Shown: positions 25,736 through 33,439 of the stretch, in pieces | Layout of the letters: each line of letters starts with the position of its first letter | Position numbering within the stretch: the first letter of the stretch is position 1 | DNA from: Pelagibius sp040217155 | GTDB lineage: Bacteria; Pseudomonadota; Alphaproteobacteria; Kiloniellales; Kiloniellaceae | Direction of reading: 5' to 3' | DNA length: 64,000 nt | Assembly: GCA_040217155.1 (NCBI GenBank) | Contig: JAVJNS010000030.1 | Span: 1 to 64,000, forward strand | Position numbers and translations under genes: made by a program | The notes under the pieces: model-generated | The model's input: only the letters and a program-made list of their open reading frames with translations | What the model was told of the DNA's origin: nothing | Databases searched by the model: none

Positions 25736-26065
25736 TTAGGAGACCACCCGCAGAGTCTTCCTGAATACTTTAAGAGCTTCGCTCAAACTCTTGGAGCGCT
25801 TCAGTTTTTCGCGACCGGAAAAGACGACGAATTCGATGGCGCGGTTGTTGCGTTGCTTGGCGATGGAAAACAGCGGCGCGTCGTGGGTATGGCGGAAGAC
25901 GGAGAAGATCGCGGTGCCGCCGACCTGGTCGATGGCATAATCCCGCCACTCGCCGTTGGCGACGTTGCGGCTGTACAGGGAGAGCAGTTGGTTCAGTTCA
26001 GCCCGGTCGAAGAACACGCGCCGCGGGGAATTGCGATGCTCGCTGAGTCGGTACAGCTGGGTCAT
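25736..26065 (-). CDS. DUF2794 family protein
   Basis: A 109-residue protein of the alphaproteobacterial DUF2794 family, function unknown. The signature RRVFFDRAELNQLLSLYSRNVANGEWRDYAID is complete, followed by TAIFSVFRHTHDAPLFSIAK and a basic C-terminus (REKLKRSKSLSEALKVFRKTLRVV). It is soluble, with no signal. The family is almost confined to Alphaproteobacteria, which supports the taxonomic placement. It stands alone. Confidence 0.9.
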   Translation of the reverse strand: MTQLYRLSEHRNSPRRVFFDRAELNQLLSLYSRNVANGEWRDYAIDQVGGTAIFSVFRHTHDAPLFSIAKQRNNRAIEFVVFSGREKLKRSKSLSEALKVFRKTLRVVS

Positions 26066-26271
26066 GAAGGCCGCCGCTCTCCTTCAGATTTCACACAGGT
26101 CTCATAAGTGTCTTATAGCCTTATTGGAGACCAGTTTTCCGCAAATTGTCGCCGCCGTCCAGCCATCACGCTCCGGGGCCGGAAAACCAAGGCGTCCGGC
26201 GCGTGCAAAGGCCCGGATTTCCAGGCCTGCCGGTCTGTATTTGGGAGGGAATCGGCCGGCCGGCGCCGGTT

Positions 26272-26628
26272 CTAGCGGACCCGCTGGGTGGCGCTGGCCA
26301 TCTCGTCGGGCTGCTGGTAGCAGTTGATGGCTCCGAGGGTCCGGTAGCAGTAGGTCTTGGCCAGCTTGGCGGCGGCCTCTTCCTCGGCGGCGCGGCGCTG
26401 TTCCTCGGTGATGAAGTCCTGGCAGTAGTCGCCGCCGTTGGCCAGGGTGAGGGTCGAGCAGTCCTTGTCGAAGGCCCAGGTGGCGACATGGTCGCCGACG
26501 GTCTTGTCGCTGTGGGCGAGGGTGACCAGGGAGGCGCCGGCCAGCATGGCCTGGGAGGCCGGGTCGCAGGCGCCCAGGACCACAGCGAGAAGAGGCGCCG
26601 CGAGGGCCGTTGCGAGTTTCTGCCTCAT
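26272..26628 (-). CDS. Hypothetical lipoprotein with four cysteines in the mature part
   Basis: A 118-residue exported protein. The N-terminus MRQKLATALAAPLLAVVLGAC is a lipoprotein signal with lipid-attachment Cys21. The mature part has a helical stretch, then DKDCSTLTLANGGDYCQD, an acidic coiled segment (EEQRRAAEEEAAAKLAKTY) and CYRTLGAINCY; four cysteines suggest disulfides in the periplasm. Similar small lipoproteins occur widely in Rhodospirillales without known function. ATG 26628 follows GGAG; the longer frame is not credible as a signal peptide. Confidence 0.75.
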   Translation of the reverse strand: MRQKLATALAAPLLAVVLGACDPASQAMLAGASLVTLAHSDKTVGDHVATWAFDKDCSTLTLANGGDYCQDFITEEQRRAAEEEAAAKLAKTYCYRTLGAINCYQQPDEMASATQRVR

Positions 26629-26898
26629 ACCTTGAACTCCTGTCGTCTCGCGCCGCTTGGTGCCGTCTGCGGCCTGTCTCGGACGTCCTGACAAAAGCCT
26701 CCGGGCCGCCTAGGATGTTCCCAGCCGGTCTTAGGCGGGACGGGTCTGCACCTGCTGCGGCCGGCGGCGGATTTGCACCAAACACCAGCTTTCAGTGTGG
26801 CCCGCCGCGCTGAAGAATCGGTTAATGTGGCGGGGTTTGTCGGATTCTCAAAAACACGCTGTAACTCTCTGATAAATATTTGAAAGGACGGAAGGCTC

Positions 26899-27450
26899 AT
26901 GGCTGCTGCGCCCCCAGTTTGTGACTTCGGCTGGAAGGCCCTGGACTTCTCGCTCAAGGGCATCGACGGCAAGACCCACGGCCTGGCCGAGGTGGCCGGG
27001 CCGAAGGGCACGCTGATCGTCTTCATGTGCAACCACTGCCCCTATGTGCGCGCCATCGCCGGGCGCCTGGCCGAGGAGGCCAGGGCGCTGCGCGATCTGG
27101 GCATCGGCGTCGCCGGCATCAATGCCAACGACGCCAGCAATTATCCCGAGGATTCCTACGACAACATGAAGGCCTTCGCCGCGGCGCACGGCTTGGACTT
27201 TCCCTACCTGGTCGATGAGACGCAGCAGACGGCGCGGGGATACGGCGCCGTCTGCACGCCGGATTTCTTCGGTTTCAACAAAGATTTGGAACTTCAGTAT
27301 CGGGGCCGTCTGGACGAATCCCGCAGCACCCTGGTCCCCGGCGCCAGGCGTGAGCTTTACGAAGCCATGAAGCGGGTCGCCGAAACCGGCCGCGGCCCGG
27401 CCGAGCAGATCCCGTCCATGGGCTGCAGCATCAAGTGGAAGGCGGCCTGA
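26899..27450 (+). CDS. Thioredoxin-fold (AhpC/TSA-type) protein
   Basis: A 183-residue cytoplasmic protein with the peroxiredoxin/TlpA-like thioredoxin fold. The active-site region is LIVFMCNHCPYVRAIAGRLAEEARAL, with a C-x-x-C pair (CNHC at about 44-47), followed by GVAGINANDASNYPEDSYDNMKAFA and YGAVCTPDFFGFNKDLELQYRGRLDE with the cis-Pro after Thr. The pattern matches the 'thioredoxin family protein' group related to ResA-like and peroxiredoxin proteins. No signal peptide. The substrate is unknown. RBS AAAGGACGGAAGG precedes ATG 26899. Confidence 0.88.
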   Translation: MAAAPPVCDFGWKALDFSLKGIDGKTHGLAEVAGPKGTLIVFMCNHCPYVRAIAGRLAEEARALRDLGIGVAGINANDASNYPEDSYDNMKAFAAAHGLDFPYLVDETQQTARGYGAVCTPDFFGFNKDLELQYRGRLDESRSTLVPGARRELYEAMKRVAETGRGPAEQIPSMGCSIKWKAA

Positions 27451-27629
27451 AGGGGTCACCCTACCATTAGGAGGTTGATGCAGGCGGGCAAGGGCTTTAT
27501 CAACGAAGCGCCGTTCGGCGTCTTCGGGTTGGGACCGCAAGGGTCCGGCTGCGGTCGGCGGGTTTTCGCCGGATACGGCGGCGCCGGCGGTCTGCGCTAA
27601 GCCGGCGGTTTGCGTTAAGGGAGTGGCCT

Positions 27630-28274
27630 GTGGCCGATATCTTTAAGGAAGTCGATGAAGACCTGCGCCGCGACAAAGCGACGGAGTGGTGGAAGCGCAA
27701 CAGTCTTTTTATCTATGCCGTGGCGGCGGTGGTGGTGATCGGCGTGGCCGGCTACCAGGGCTGGCGCAGCTACGATCTGAACCAGCGCGGCGCGCGCTCC
27801 GACAGCTACGCCGCGGCCGCCCAGCAGCTGGAAGCCGGCGACAGCGCCGGCGCCCGCAACGCGCTGCGCGCGCTCAGCGACCCCAGCGGGAGCGGCTACG
27901 AACTGCTGGCCGCCCTGACCGAGGCGCGTCTGGCGGCCGAGGCCGGCGACAGCGAGGCGGCCACCCGGATCTGGCAGCAGATCGCCAGCGAGTCTCCTTC
28001 CAGCGAGGCCCTGCGCCAGCTCGGCACCCTGTTCGCCGCCATGCGCCAGATGAAGGACGGCGACGCGGCGCGGCTGCGCGGCGAGCTGCTCAATCTGGCG
28101 ACGCCGGAAGCGCCCTATCGCTTCACTGCGCTCGAGCTGCTGGCCGCCCTGGCCCTGCGCGAGGGTGACAAGGCGGCGGCCCGCGAGCACTTGATCAAGA
28201 TCACCGACGACCCCGCAGCGCCTTCCGGCAGCCGTTCGCGCGCCGCGGAGCTGCTCGCCTCCCTTCCTGGATGA
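27630..28274 (+). CDS. YfgM-like membrane-anchored TPR protein
   Basis: A 214-residue protein with one N-terminal membrane anchor (about 25-45, LFIYAVAAVVVIGVAGYQGW) and a periplasmic helical TPR-like region. In gammaproteobacteria the equivalent YfgM associates with SecYEG/PpiD and helps outer-membrane precursors, and its gene also precedes bamB and der. The family-typical start DIFKEVDEDLRRDKATEWWKRN is present. It begins with a GTG at 27630 and ends 7 bp before bamB, so the two are co-transcribed. Confidence 0.88.
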   Translation: MADIFKEVDEDLRRDKATEWWKRNSLFIYAVAAVVVIGVAGYQGWRSYDLNQRGARSDSYAAAAQQLEAGDSAGARNALRALSDPSGSGYELLAALTEARLAAEAGDSEAATRIWQQIASESPSSEALRQLGTLFAAMRQMKDGDAARLRGELLNLATPEAPYRFTALELLAALALREGDKAAAREHLIKITDDPAAPSGSRSRAAELLASLPG

Positions 28275-28281
28275 TTGTCAG

Positions 28282-29613
28282 ATGTTACTGATTTTGAAGC
28301 GCTTTTTGCTGCCGCTGTCGCTGCTGTCGGTGGTCTCCGCTTGCGGCATCACCGAGTGGTTCGGCGAGTCCGAGGCGCCGCCGCTGCCCGGCCAGCGCAT
28401 CGCCATCCTGGCCTATGAACGCGGTCTGCGCGCCGATCCCGCCATTGCCGACACCGTGGTGCGGCTGCCCGAGCCCTACGTCAACGAGAACTGGGCGCAG
28501 CCCGGCGGTTCGGCCGCCCATGCGATGTATCACCTCTCGCTCAGCGCCAATCCGCGCCGCGCCTGGAGCGCCGACGTCGGGTCGGGCTCCGGCGACGTGG
28601 CGCAGCTGCTGGCCCAGCCCATCGTGGTGGGAGACAGCGTTTACACCATGGACTCGCGCTCCACCATCTCCGCCTTCTCGGCCGGCAGCGGCAGCCGCCT
28701 GTGGCAGGTCGACCTCGACGACGACGACGAGGACGGCGGCTTTTTCGGCGGCGGCCTGACGTTCAACGACGGCAAGCTCTTCGTTTCCACCGGCTTTGCC
28801 CGGGTCTTCGCGCTGGACGCGGCGAGCGGCGAGGTCCTGTGGATCCACAAGGCGCCCTCGCCGATGCGCGGTGCCCCGGTGGCCGACAACGGACGGGTCT
28901 TCGTGGTGACCTTGGACAACCAGCTGCTGGTGCTGAACGACGACACCGGCGAGCGGCTGTGGAACAACGTCGGGGTGCAGGAAACCGCCGGCCTGCTGGG
29001 CTCGGCCAGCCCGGCGGTGGCGCGCAACACGGTGATCGTGCCCTATTCCTCCGGCGAGGTGCTGGCCCTGCTGACCGACGACGGCCGCGCGCTGTGGACG
29101 GAAAACCTCAGCGCCATTAGAAATCTGGACCCCCTGGCCGACATCGCCCAGGTGCGCGGCCTGCCGGTCATCGACCGCGATCTGGTGCTGGCGGTCAGTC
29201 ACGCCGGGCGCATGCTGGCGGTCGACCTGCGCCAGGGCGTGCGCGCCTGGCAGGCGGACGTCGGCGGCGTGCAGATGCCCTGGGCCGCCGGCGACTACAT
29301 CTATGTGGTGACCAACGACGGCCAGGTGGTCTGCCTGCAGCGCCAGGACGGCCGCATCCGCTGGGTGACGCCGCTGCCGCGCTTCGCCGACCCCGAGGAT
29401 CAGGAGCAGCCGATCCGCTGGCGCGGGCCGGTGCTGGCCGGCGACCGCCTGGTGATCGCCGGCTCGCATGGCGAGGTGGTCTCCGTCTCGCCCTACGACG
29501 GCAAGCTGCTCGGCGCCATTTCCCTGGACGACGGCGTCGCCGTCGCGCCGGTTGTGGCCAACAACAGCCTCTACCTGCTGACCAACGGCGGCGAACTGCT
29601 CGCCTACCGCTAA
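28282..29613 (+). CDS. bamB: Outer-membrane protein assembly factor BamB
   Basis: Lipoprotein subunit of the BAM complex, which inserts beta-barrel proteins into the outer membrane. The signal LKRFLLPLSLLSVVSAC ends in a lipobox cysteine. The mature protein is an eight-bladed PQQ-type beta-propeller, with repeated motifs such as VYTMDSRSTISAFSAGSGSRLWQVDL, VFALDAASGEVLWIHK and VVCLQRQDGRIRW. At 443 residues it is a little longer than E. coli BamB. It lies between the YfgM-like gene and der, the conserved order. Confidence 0.95.
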   Translation: MLLILKRFLLPLSLLSVVSACGITEWFGESEAPPLPGQRIAILAYERGLRADPAIADTVVRLPEPYVNENWAQPGGSAAHAMYHLSLSANPRRAWSADVGSGSGDVAQLLAQPIVVGDSVYTMDSRSTISAFSAGSGSRLWQVDLDDDDEDGGFFGGGLTFNDGKLFVSTGFARVFALDAASGEVLWIHKAPSPMRGAPVADNGRVFVVTLDNQLLVLNDDTGERLWNNVGVQETAGLLGSASPAVARNTVIVPYSSGEVLALLTDDGRALWTENLSAIRNLDPLADIAQVRGLPVIDRDLVLAVSHAGRMLAVDLRQGVRAWQADVGGVQMPWAAGDYIYVVTNDGQVVCLQRQDGRIRWVTPLPRFADPEDQEQPIRWRGPVLAGDRLVIAGSHGEVVSVSPYDGKLLGAISLDDGVAVAPVVANNSLYLLTNGGELLAYR

Positions 29614-29703
29614 AGTCCGGCGGCAACGCGCGGCGCGGCGCCGCAATCGGGCTTGCGGAGGCCGGCCGAGCGCCCTATGCCTCGGGGCCCCCTAACCTAA
29701 GCC

Positions 29704-31107
29704 ATGGCCATGAGCATCACTGTCGCCATCATCGGACGCCCCAACGTGGGCAAGTCGACCCTGTTCAACCGGCTGGTCGGTCAGCGCCTGGCGCTGGTCG
29801 ACGACAAGCCGGGGGTGACCCGCGATCGCCGCGAGGGCGAGGCCAATCTCTTCGGTCTGGAGTTCCGCGTCTTCGACACCGCCGGCCTGGAGGAGATTTT
29901 CGATTCCAGCCTGGAGGGGCGCATGCGCGCGCAGACCGAGCGCGCCCTGGCCGACGCCGACCTGGCGCTGCTGGTGATCGACGCGCGCGCCGGCATTACC
30001 GCCTTGGACGAGCACTTCGCCCGCTGGCTGCGGCGCAGCGGCAAGCCGGTCGCCCTGGTCGCCAACAAGTGCGAGGGCCGCTTGGTGGAGACCGGCCTCG
30101 GCGACGCCTACAGCCTCGGCCTCGGCCAGGCGATCCCGCTCTCCGCCGAGCACGGCCTGGGCATGAGCGATCTCTATGACGCGGTCGCCGCGGTCGCCGG
30201 AACGGCGGTCCAGGAAGAACTGCCGCCAGAGGGCGCGGAGGAAGCCGAAGAGGGCGCCGATGAGTTTGGCGGCGTGCTGCAGCTCGCCGTGGTTGGGCGG
30301 CCCAACGTCGGCAAGTCGACGCTGGTCAACAAGCTGCTCGGCGAGGAGCGCCTGCTGACCGGCCCCGAGGCCGGCATCACCCGCGATTCCATCGCCATCG
30401 ACTGGACCTTTCAGGACCGTCCGCTGCGCCTGGTCGACACCGCCGGGCTGCGCCGCAAGGCGCGGGTCACCGAGAAGCTGGAGAAGCTCTCGATCCAGGA
30501 TACCCTGCGCGCCATCCGTTTCGCCCAGGTGGTGGTGCTGCTGCTCGATGTCGACGAGGGGCTGGAGAAGCAGGACCTCAGCATCGCCCGCATGGTGGTC
30601 GACGAGGGCCGCGCCCTGGTCATCGGCGTCAACAAGTGGGACGCCTGCCGCGAACGCGACGCCGCCCTGGCCGGCATTCGCGACCGCCTGGAACGCTCCC
30701 TGCCACAGACCCGCGGCATTCCCGTGGTGACGCTCTCGGCCCTGCAGGGCCACAACATCGACAACCTGATGAAGGCGGTCATCCAGGCCTACGACGTGTG
30801 GAACCGCCGCGTCGGCACGGCGGACCTCAACCGCTGGCTGGAGGCGGTGACCGCCGCGCATCCGCCGCCGGCGGTCAACGGCCGCCGCGTGCGCCTCAAG
30901 TACATGACTCAGGCCAAGACGCGGCCGCCGACCTTCGCCATCTTCGCCTCCAAGCCGCAGGAGCTGCCGACCTCCTACCTGCGCTATCTGGAGAACGGCC
31001 TGCGCGACGCCTTCGACCTGCCCGGCACGCCGATCCGCATCAACTTCCGCAAGGGCGACAACCCCTACGCGGGCCGCAAGAAGAAAGCCAACAAGCGGAC
31101 GCGATAG
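29704..31107 (+). CDS. der: Ribosome-assembly GTPase Der
   Basis: Essential double GTPase (EngA) needed for 50S subunit maturation. Both G domains are clear: first GRPNVGKSTLFNRLVGQ, DTAGL and NKCEG; second GRPNVGKSTLVNKLLG, DTAGL and NKWDA. The C-terminal KH-like domain is TADLNRWLEAVTAAHPPPAVNGRRVRLKYMTQAKTRPPTFAIFASKP and ends with a lysine-rich tail. The 467-residue length is standard. A second ATG at 29710 is nearly equivalent as a start. An acidic linker (about 177-192) joins the two G domains. Last gene of the YfgM-like/bamB/der run. Confidence 0.97.
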   Translation: MAMSITVAIIGRPNVGKSTLFNRLVGQRLALVDDKPGVTRDRREGEANLFGLEFRVFDTAGLEEIFDSSLEGRMRAQTERALADADLALLVIDARAGITALDEHFARWLRRSGKPVALVANKCEGRLVETGLGDAYSLGLGQAIPLSAEHGLGMSDLYDAVAAVAGTAVQEELPPEGAEEAEEGADEFGGVLQLAVVGRPNVGKSTLVNKLLGEERLLTGPEAGITRDSIAIDWTFQDRPLRLVDTAGLRRKARVTEKLEKLSIQDTLRAIRFAQVVVLLLDVDEGLEKQDLSIARMVVDEGRALVIGVNKWDACRERDAALAGIRDRLERSLPQTRGIPVVTLSALQGHNIDNLMKAVIQAYDVWNRRVGTADLNRWLEAVTAAHPPPAVNGRRVRLKYMTQAKTRPPTFAIFASKPQELPTSYLRYLENGLRDAFDLPGTPIRINFRKGDNPYAGRKKKANKRTR

Positions 31108-31262
31108 GGCTCACCCCCTCGCCCAGCTTCGCCTGAGTTCAATCTTCGATTTCGTAAAGGCTGCGCAACCTTCTCCCCGGTGGAGCGAGGGATCGCTGTT
31201 CTTTCCTTGCCTCGGCGGGGGAGAGGCAGGCGCGCGCGCCGGTGGAGGGTGAGGGAGCTTTT
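31108..31262. repeat. Intergenic palindromic repeat after der
   Basis: GGCTCACCCCCTCGCCCAGC at the left and GGAGGGTGAGGGAGC at the right face each other across about 120 bp containing CTTCTCCCCGGTGGAGCGAGG and CCTCGGCGGGGGAGAGGCAGG. This has the look of the repeats commonly found after genes in Rhodospirillales and other alphaproteobacteria. Only one copy is in this window, so 'repeat' rests on its internal symmetry and general resemblance. Confidence 0.5.
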
Positions 31263-31351
31263 CTTCAAGCGCCTCAACGTGACGCGAGCAAGTGCGGTGA
31301 CGGCGTTTCCTGCATAGAATAGCAAGAGCGACGCAGAACGGGATCCCTCAC

Positions 31352-32122
31352 ATGCCGACAATCGAAACCAACGGCGCGCGCCTCTACTACGAGACCCACG
31401 GCGAGGGGCCGGCGGTGGTATTCGCGCATGGGCGTGGCGGCAACTGCGCTTCCTGGTGGCGGCAGGTGCCGCACTTCGCCAAGGCCTTCAAGGTCGTCGT
31501 CTTCGACCACCGCGGCTTCGGGCGTTCGCGCTGCGATCTCGAGCACTTCGAGAGCGTGTATTTTCACGGCGACATCATGGCGATCCTCGATGCCGAGGGT
31601 ATCGACAGGGCGGCGCTGGTCTGCCAGTCGATGGGCGGCTGGGGCGGTCTGAAGGCGGCGGTGACCTGGCCGGAGCGGGTGAGCGCCCTGGTGCTGGCCA
31701 ACACGCCCGGCGGCCTCGACACGCCCAAGGCCAATGCCGCCATCGAACACATCGCCTCCGGCGCCATTCCGCCGGGCACGGGACAGTTGGGGAAGAGCTT
31801 CGTCGCCAACGATCCGCAGGGCGTCTACCTCTGCCGCCAGATTTCCGGCCTCAATTCGAACTTCCCCAAGTCGTTCGACCGGCTGACCGCGGCCCGGGCG
31901 GTGACGCCGGCCGAGCTCGACGGCTACACGGTGCCGACCCTGGCGATCACCGGCCCCGAGGACGTGCTGTTTCCGCCGCCGGTCCTGCGCGAGGTGGCCG
32001 AGACCATCCCCGGCGCGCGCCTGGTCGAGCTGCCCGGCGTCGGCCATTCGACCTATTTCGAGGCGCCAGAGGCCTTCAACGGCCTGGTGTTCGGGTTCCT
32101 GAACGAAACTCTTTCCGCTTAG
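31352..32122 (+). CDS. Alpha/beta hydrolase
   Basis: A 256-residue cytoplasmic alpha/beta-hydrolase. The oxyanion region AHGRGGNCASWWRQVPHF, the strand VVVFDHRGFGRS, the nucleophile elbow LVCQSMGGWGG (Ser in C-Q-S-M-G-G) and the catalytic His in GVGHSTYFEAPEAFN are all in order, with the acid likely Asp/Glu in TGPEDVLFPP. The closest named types are 3-oxoadipate enol-lactonase-like and haloperoxidase-like hydrolases, but no neighbour suggests a pathway. The substrate is unknown. Confidence 0.9.
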   Translation: MPTIETNGARLYYETHGEGPAVVFAHGRGGNCASWWRQVPHFAKAFKVVVFDHRGFGRSRCDLEHFESVYFHGDIMAILDAEGIDRAALVCQSMGGWGGLKAAVTWPERVSALVLANTPGGLDTPKANAAIEHIASGAIPPGTGQLGKSFVANDPQGVYLCRQISGLNSNFPKSFDRLTAARAVTPAELDGYTVPTLAITGPEDVLFPPPVLREVAETIPGARLVELPGVGHSTYFEAPEAFNGLVFGFLNETLSA

Positions 32123-32159
32123 CTGAAATCCGGGGCGTGCGGAGTCTCCACCGCAGCCC

Positions 32160-32240
32160 GTTCGTTCATATTATACTATAATAAAATGTAATTTAAATCA
32201 TTAACCCACTTCGCTATTGTAAATTTCAATCGCCGGCCTA
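32160..32240. promoter_or_regulatory. AT-rich island with a perfect TATAAT
   Basis: An abrupt AT-rich stretch in GC-rich DNA, containing ATATTATACTATAATAAAAT and TTTAAATCATTAACC. TATAAT occurs at 32177-32182 on the plus strand and again on the minus strand, 125 bp upstream of the ATP-grasp gene. No good -35 box is placed for either, so a promoter here is likely but not proven. Confidence 0.4.
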
Positions 32241-32306
32241 TTTGAAGGTGAAACCGCCTTCGTTCGGTTCATCTGTTTCCAGTCCTGCCACGGGAAGGGG
32301 CCCCCG

Positions 32307-33239
32307 ATGTCTCGCATTCATGTCCTGCACGAGAACCCCGACTGGCTGCCGCCGCTGGCCCAGGCGCTGGAGCGCGGCGGGGCGCCCTGGGAAGACTGGT
32401 TCCTGGTCGAACGCGCGATAGACCTCTCGGCGCCGCCGCCGGAGGGCGTGTTCTACAACCGCATGAGCGCCTCCTCGCACAGCCGCGGGCATCGCTTCTC
32501 GGCAGAGCTCACCGCCGTCACCCTGGCCTGGCTGACGCAATACGGACGCCGCGTGGTGAACGGTCCGGCCGCGTTGGATCTGGAAATCAACAAGGCGCGC
32601 CAGTATGCCGCGCTGGCCCGCGCCGGAGTGGCGACACCGCGCACCGTTCCGGTGGTCGGCAAAGGCAAGCTCGTCGCGGCGGCGCGCGCCGCCTTCGGCG
32701 AGGGGCGCTTCCTGCTGAAGCCCAACCGCGGCGGCAAGGGGCTTGGCGTGCGGCTGTTCGAAAATGCCGAAGATCTCCTGGTGCATCTTGACTCGCCCGA
32801 CTTCGAGGCGCCGCTCGACGGCGTTCACCTGCTGCAGCAATACGTGGCGACGCCGGAGCCGGTGATCACCCGGGCCGAGTTCGTCGGCGGGCGTTTCCTC
32901 TACGCCGTCGAGGTCGACACCAGCGGCGGTTTCGAGCTCTGCCCCGCCGATGTCTGCTCGCTGCCCGGCGCGACGCGTCCGGCCTTCAAGGTCGTCGAGA
33001 CGATCGACGCCGGGCTCAAGGGCCGGCTTGAGAATTTCCTGAAAAGCGCGGGCATCGAGATCGCCGGCATCGAATTCGCCACCGGCGCCGATGGCGTGCC
33101 GCTGGTCTATGACGTGAACACCAACACCAATTACAATGCCGAGGCCGAGGCCGCCGCGCGGGTGACGCTCACCGGCATGGATGCCATCGCGCGGTTCCTG
33201 AAATGCGAACTGGACCGGTCCGCCCTCAAGGCCGCGTAA
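32307..33239 (+). CDS. ATP-grasp ligase (RimK-like)
   Basis: A 310-residue enzyme of the ATP-grasp superfamily, which joins a carboxylate to an amine or thiol through an acyl-phosphate. Visible elements are VNGPAALDLEINKARQYAALARAGVATPRTV, the lysine-bearing GRFLLKPNRGGKGLGVRLFEN and the metal-binding C-terminal VPLVYDVNTNTNYNAEAEA (Asp...Asn-x-Asn). This is the RimK/alpha-L-glutamate-ligase type, used for peptide or cofactor tailing. No peptide substrate or partner gene is nearby. It follows an AT-rich promoter-like island and is convergent with glgB. Confidence 0.85.
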   Translation: MSRIHVLHENPDWLPPLAQALERGGAPWEDWFLVERAIDLSAPPPEGVFYNRMSASSHSRGHRFSAELTAVTLAWLTQYGRRVVNGPAALDLEINKARQYAALARAGVATPRTVPVVGKGKLVAAARAAFGEGRFLLKPNRGGKGLGVRLFENAEDLLVHLDSPDFEAPLDGVHLLQQYVATPEPVITRAEFVGGRFLYAVEVDTSGGFELCPADVCSLPGATRPAFKVVETIDAGLKGRLENFLKSAGIEIAGIEFATGADGVPLVYDVNTNTNYNAEAEAAARVTLTGMDAIARFLKCELDRSALKAA

Positions 33240-33285
33240 CCTCCAGCAGGCTGTCGATAAAGCGCACATGGCATCTTGTGGCGCC

Positions 33286-33376
33286 CTTCGAGACGGCCCC
33301 TCGGGTCACCTCAGGCTGAGCTAAAATATTGAGATAATCGACCTCATGGTGAGGAGGGGCGCAGCCCCGTCTCGAA
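33286..33376. repeat. Long imperfect palindromic repeat
   Basis: Left arm CTTCGAGACGGCCCCTCGGG plus CACCTCAGGCTGAG, right arm CTCATGGTGAGGAGGGGCGC plus CCCCGTCTCGAA, separated by about 21 bp of AT-richer loop. The arms are complementary with a few mismatches. This matches the general pattern of the CTCGAGACG/CTCATGGTGAGGAG palindromes widespread in alphaproteobacteria. It lies between the convergent ATP-grasp gene and glgB and may act as a terminator for both. Confidence 0.75.
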
Positions 33377-33439
33377 CCACGGGGGGCAAAGCGTCTCGAC
33401 GCACGCGGTCAAGCACGGCGCGGGTTTTTCAGCGGCTTG

